Source: Lojkania enalia (taxonomy: Eukaryota; Ascomycota; Dothideomycetes; Pleosporales). From it: a stretch of 54,964 nt of DNA. A model generated the notes under the pieces. That model saw only the letters and a program-made list of their open reading frames with translations, did no database searches and had not been told where the DNA came from. The position numbers were made by a program, and so were the translations under genes. Below are positions 51,361 through 54,964 of the stretch, one piece after another; the stretch's first letter is position 1, and each line of letters opens with the position of its first letter. The stretch spans positions 28,651-83,614 of the forward strand of contig ML986784.1 in assembly GCA_010094045.1 (NCBI GenBank), written 5' to 3'.

Positions 51361-51687
51361 GATTGCGGTGAGAGGCGAATCTTGCCTCAGGGAGGGATAT
51401 GAGGAACTGAACTGCTTTGATTGAGATGGCCAGCAGGCCATATTTATGTACATAGAAAAAAGGGATATATCAGCTAATGTGCGGCGTGATTTTATATCAT
51501 ACGACGGTATCCGATACAACTCGCCAGACTTGCCATATCCCCATTATAAGATTTTTTCCAATAGTTGTCACGTGCTTCTACTATCCTATTATAGCTAGCC
51601 TGTATTATCAGGCCTACATATTCTCGCCACTGCCAGCTTCTGGCCGGGCAGGCCACTTACCCTCCTTCAATACATCAATATATGCAA
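51361..51687 (-). repeat. Second copy of repeat segments X and Y, adjacent and inverted
   Basis: X (51361-51544) and Y (51567-51687) lie almost side by side here, in the opposite orientation and in permuted order compared with 48959-49440. A palindromic CACGTG lies at the start of Y. Confidence 0.8.
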
Positions 51688-51829
51688 AGGCATGGATGCC
51701 TCCATATCATCCAGTACTTCGACGAAGGAGCCCGCCAATTCATTTCCGCACTAACCTCGCCTTCCTCGCGTACCACGGACTAGCCCTAACCCCCGCATCG
51801 CGCCGCACTCGCGCTTTTCTATGGCCTAG

Positions 51830-52161
51830 CCGCTACGTGTTGACATTTATTTTCTGGTGCCTTATCTATTATGTAAAATATGCTGCAATAGGCTGTCTTA
51901 CGCGCTCCTGGCCGGCACCGCAATAGGTCAGTCGTATCTAGAGTCTAATTCATTATCGCTCCCACAGGCTTTGTTGATGGTGCGGCGATAGGATCATTAT
52001 GGGTAGTAGGAAAATTTGGGTGGAGGTGGTTCGCTCGCAAGGCTAGAAACGGAATAGGAGAAGGAGGACGTGGAGGGCGGATAAGATCCAAGAGCAGAAG
52101 AGAGGGGATTAAGAGCAGATCCATAGGAGTCGCTGCAGACATGGCTGGATACGCAAGATAG
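51830..52161 (+). CDS. Possible 3' exons of an uncharacterised membrane protein
   Basis: I do not recognise this gene. One frame is open from 51830 to 51926. A likely GT-AG intron (51927-51967, 41 bp, donor GTCAGT, CTAAT branch, CCCACAG acceptor) joins it in phase to 51968-52161, ending in TAG. The joined frame has a hydrophobic stretch with YALLAGTAIGFVDGAAIG and then a Gly/Arg-rich basic tail. The 5' exons and start could not be placed, because upstream frames have stops. It could be a small real gene, a remnant, or chance. The ATG at 51692 opens a frame that stops after 20 codons. Confidence 0.3.
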
Positions 52162-52389
52162 AGGATCTGGGTGTTACAATATGCAAGCTCAGGCCAATGG
52201 GGATATTAGCTCCTAAGGACGGCTATTTGCAGGCTATGCCCCACTCAGGCCGAGATCCTTCGGACTTCCAGCAGATGCGCGATAATACTGCACTGCCCCG
52301 TGATCACTTCTTCACCCTCCACTCATAAAGATGCGAGCGGGAGATATTGGGCATCCAGTTAACAAATTCTCCGGTCACACTTTAGCATC

Positions 52390-52898
52390 ATGGCTACTAA
52401 TGCTCCCACGCCAAGCCTGCAGGTCACAGGCTCGTGTCTATGCCGCAAGGTCAAGTACACGATAACCGGGGAACCATTCAACACAGCGCTCTGCCATTGC
52501 AAAAATTGCGCGCGAACAAGCGGCGTAGGCTTCGGAGCAAATAGTTTCTACAGCAAAAGCGTACGAATCTCTTGCAAATTCCATCTCCCCTACCTAAAAA
52601 TAACACCCAACAGCAATTCACCATAAACTCTGGCGCAGAAGCCCTCCGTGAGTACGTCGACAGCGCGACCGCCAGCGGAAATTTTCTGTATCGCAATTTC
52701 TGCGGGAATTGCGGAAGTCCTCTCTTCACCCGCAATAGCGCTATGGAGGATTTAGTTGTAGTTACAAGCGGTAGTTTGGACGATGGCCAAGAATGGAAGC
52801 CAAGTATTGAGGTATTCTGTAGGAATAAGGCGAACTGGGTGGAGGCGAACTGGAAGGGGGAGACGGTTAGGTTTGAGGCCATGCCGTCTAGGAAGTAA
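52390..52898 (+). CDS. GFA-domain (CENP-V/GFA) zinc protein, two exons
   Basis: Exon 1 is 52390-52560, intron 52561-52613 (53 bp, GTACGA...CAACAG), exon 2 is 52614-52898, giving 151 residues. Zinc-ligand cysteines follow the family pattern: Cys16 and Cys18 (CLC), Cys35, Cys37 and Cys40 (CHCKNC), and Cys87 and Cys90 (CGNCGSP), with GANSFY and LVVVTSGSLDD as further family landmarks. The length is that of a stand-alone GFA protein, a family named after glutathione-dependent formaldehyde-activating enzyme. Most fungal members have no known substrate, and several sit by chance near secondary-metabolite loci. One residue is unusual: the Gly common after the first CxC is Arg19. Whether it belongs to the polyketide pathway is unknown. 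Without splicing, the first exon would end in an unrelated tail. Confidence 0.9.
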
Positions 52899-54964
52899 GA
52901 TTCGTGAAAAGGGCATCGGGAGTTGAAGTGAAACGTTTGAGGATGTTTTTCCTTGGGATCGATTTGGGGGCTGTCCAAGAGTGTGTGTGGCAGAGCTATT
53001 ACACGAATTTTAGACTGACTTCTCGCGAGGCCTCTTCTTAGTGGGCGTAGAAGACGATCAGGTTTTACCGAGACGCCCCCTAGAGTTTTGCGACAGTCGA
53101 AATTCCTCCACTATACTATCACAGAATTGGTCAAATCAGCAACTATTGAAGGCCCGTCCACTCATAACCGCTCATAGATGGTCCGTTCTAGGAAAACGAA
53201 GACGAGTTGATACTTACCGCTATCATTCAAGCATATCCCAGCAGTCACTCTACTGCCAATTACAGCATTACTTTTAACATTCACTTCGATGTGGCGGATT
53301 ATTGATTCCTTGATTCTCCACCGCTTTTCACTCCTTTTCTTCCCGCTCGCTCCTCCATAGTTAGACTCGCTTTCAAGCCCATGAATTAATGAGTCCAAAG
53401 TGGCCAAGATCTGCGTTATTCCTAGCCGGCCTCACGTACATGCTCTATCGATATACAAAAGGCTCTATCCGCAAAACATCTTCCTCCCATGGCAAATCCC
53501 CGCTATCACCGCCAAACGCTAAAATAACTCCTCTCGTTCCAATCATCAAAAATCCTTCCTCACCAACCCCACTCCATCTTGGGCCAAAGCTCCGGAATCC
53601 CAAACTACTTCGAAATTGCATCATCCATGACTACCGCAAGCGCTTCCTCCACCAGATCAGCCCTCGCATTGGCACTAACGGCCAGAATTTCTCTTTCTTA
53701 TCTCTTCGGGGCCCGATGTCCAAATCTCAGTGTAGCGGGGCTCTCCGGAGATGACACATTAGGCTTCTGTGTTCTCAGTCCCCGGTGTGGACGTGCGAGG
53801 TCTTAATTTTCATATTTGTGGATGAGACGCTCGCAGGTCAGGCTGTTCATAACAGACATTTCGATGCCCGTAAGGATAATGCCGCGGGCTGTTTTCTCGT
53901 TCTTTGGATCAACTTTCTCAGCATCTGTTTCGCCCTTCTCCTCACCCTTCTTCAGACCATTTGCTTCTCTATCGTCTACCTCACCACGCCCCATCCCACC
54001 AATAACTTGATTATGTTTCTCACCGCCCCTCCAAAACTCACTTCCCCCCAGCTATTCTTGCGCCTCTGCTTATTGCCCGCAACACTGACCTTATATCCCA
54101 TCATCTTTAGCTACTCACTCAACACTTTCTAGTTGGCGAGGCCCTCTTTTACCATCAACACTTATAACTTAACTGCTTTCATCGCCTCTTCCACGGACAA
54201 AGCGCTACTCGCTCAAGATTGGGATTGGGGACCGAAATCGCCGCAGGAGGATGCACAGTACGTGTTCCAATATGAAAAGCGAAAGTTGATTCCACACCGT
54301 CCTCGGAGTGGACGCCTATTAATATGCCTTGCAGCATTGATAGGGAGTTAGATATAATTAGGCCGAGGCTAGAGTTGCTGTATTTCATGTGAGTGTCTAT
54401 AATTCTTTATTAGGGTTCATTGACCCTTAAATTAAGCAAAAAAATGAAGCCATCACCTATGAGGAGTAGCTCAGGAAAACCTAGAAACCAATCTCTTTTG
54501 CTCTCCCAACACCCGCTCCACACCCCATGTCCTCGGCCTCCAAACGTATGGACCCTACTCGTCTGTGTCCCCATTCGGGTGTAGAAAGGAGATCGCTCTT
54601 AAGTCCGTCGTTACTTGGGAAAGTTATAGATAGCCAGGCATTAGAAAAGAGTTCCTAAGTCACTCGTAGAGTAACTGCGATGCTATAGTTGGTGCTTAGT
54701 AATTTATATAGCATTCGTGCTATGCGGAAAATGTTAGCCATGTGCTTAGTAGGATAGTGGCAAATATCACACAATAGCGTAATAAGAGCCTGAAAGAGAC
54801 AGGACGGATCTAGCATTACCTAGCCAAGACCTTTTAATGACTTGTCTTATTTTAAGGGCGAGGGTGATTTCCATCTGACTCCATTCCATGTCGAACATCA
54901 TTAATGCTTCCTATATGGCCGCGGCTAGTGCATGCGTAATGGAGTGGTTAGTATTAGGTTGGAA
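52899..54964. other. No supportable gene
   Basis: About 2 kb of ordinary composition with short frames on both strands (for example 53389-53754, 53785-54132 and 54133-54351). None shows a recognisable motif, and no set of GT-AG introns joins them convincingly. It may contain the edge of a gene, or a decayed one, continuing beyond the window. Confidence 0.45.

Noticed and set aside
53389..54351. Chain of short plus-strand frames as one multi-exon gene
   Set aside because: No consistent donor/acceptor pairs link them in phase and no motif was recognised.

Overview
The window is nuclear DNA of a filamentous ascomycete. The signs are short GT-AG introns of about 40-70 bp, an iterative highly reducing (HR) and a non-reducing (NR) polyketide synthase side by side, and a TA-saturated transposon tract with the look of RIP (repeat-induced point mutation): stop codons everywhere, CpA/TpG largely turned to TpA.

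Bases 1-26807 are one nest of LTR retrotransposons of the Ty3/Gypsy chromodomain class, with no intact open frame. Three families are present. Family A (279-bp LTRs) has a left-truncated copy at 1-6136 and an end-to-end copy at 19824-26458. Family B (303-bp LTRs) has an old deleted plus-strand copy (6137-7128 continued at 26665-26807) and a minus-strand copy (7129-26659, itself interrupted twice). Family C has one copy at 7279-14124. LTR ends and 5-bp target duplications let the layers be unpicked, and every nested insertion falls within a 48-bp stretch of the family B LTR. A further kilobase of TA-rich unclassified sequence follows, and normal base composition returns near 27.8 kb.

Bases 28.5-46.6 kb hold the core of a resorcylic acid lactone type biosynthetic locus: an HR-PKS on the minus strand (28503-35654), a shared 1.3-kb divergent promoter region, an NR-PKS with SAT-KS-AT-PT-ACP-TE order (36950-43222), and a flavin-dependent halogenase of the Rdc2/RadH kind (44738-46587) whose six exons join into an uninterrupted 521-residue frame. 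The expected logic is that the HR-PKS builds a reduced chain, the SAT domain of the NR-PKS takes it over, the NR-PKS extends, cyclises and lactonises it, and the halogenase chlorinates the aromatic ring. The set resembles the radicicol/monocillin/pochonin pathway, but the product cannot be fixed from sequence alone. No P450, transporter or regulator gene is seen in the window.

Downstream lie a 442-bp foldback (inverted repeat) element, a decayed second HR-PKS on the minus strand with recognisable methyltransferase, enoylreductase and ketoreductase remains (about 47.5-50.7 kb), a rearranged inverted duplication (48959-49440 versus 51361-51687), a doubtful small gene, a clear two-exon GFA-domain (CENP-V/GFA zinc) protein gene (52390-52898), and about 2 kb with no gene that can be supported.
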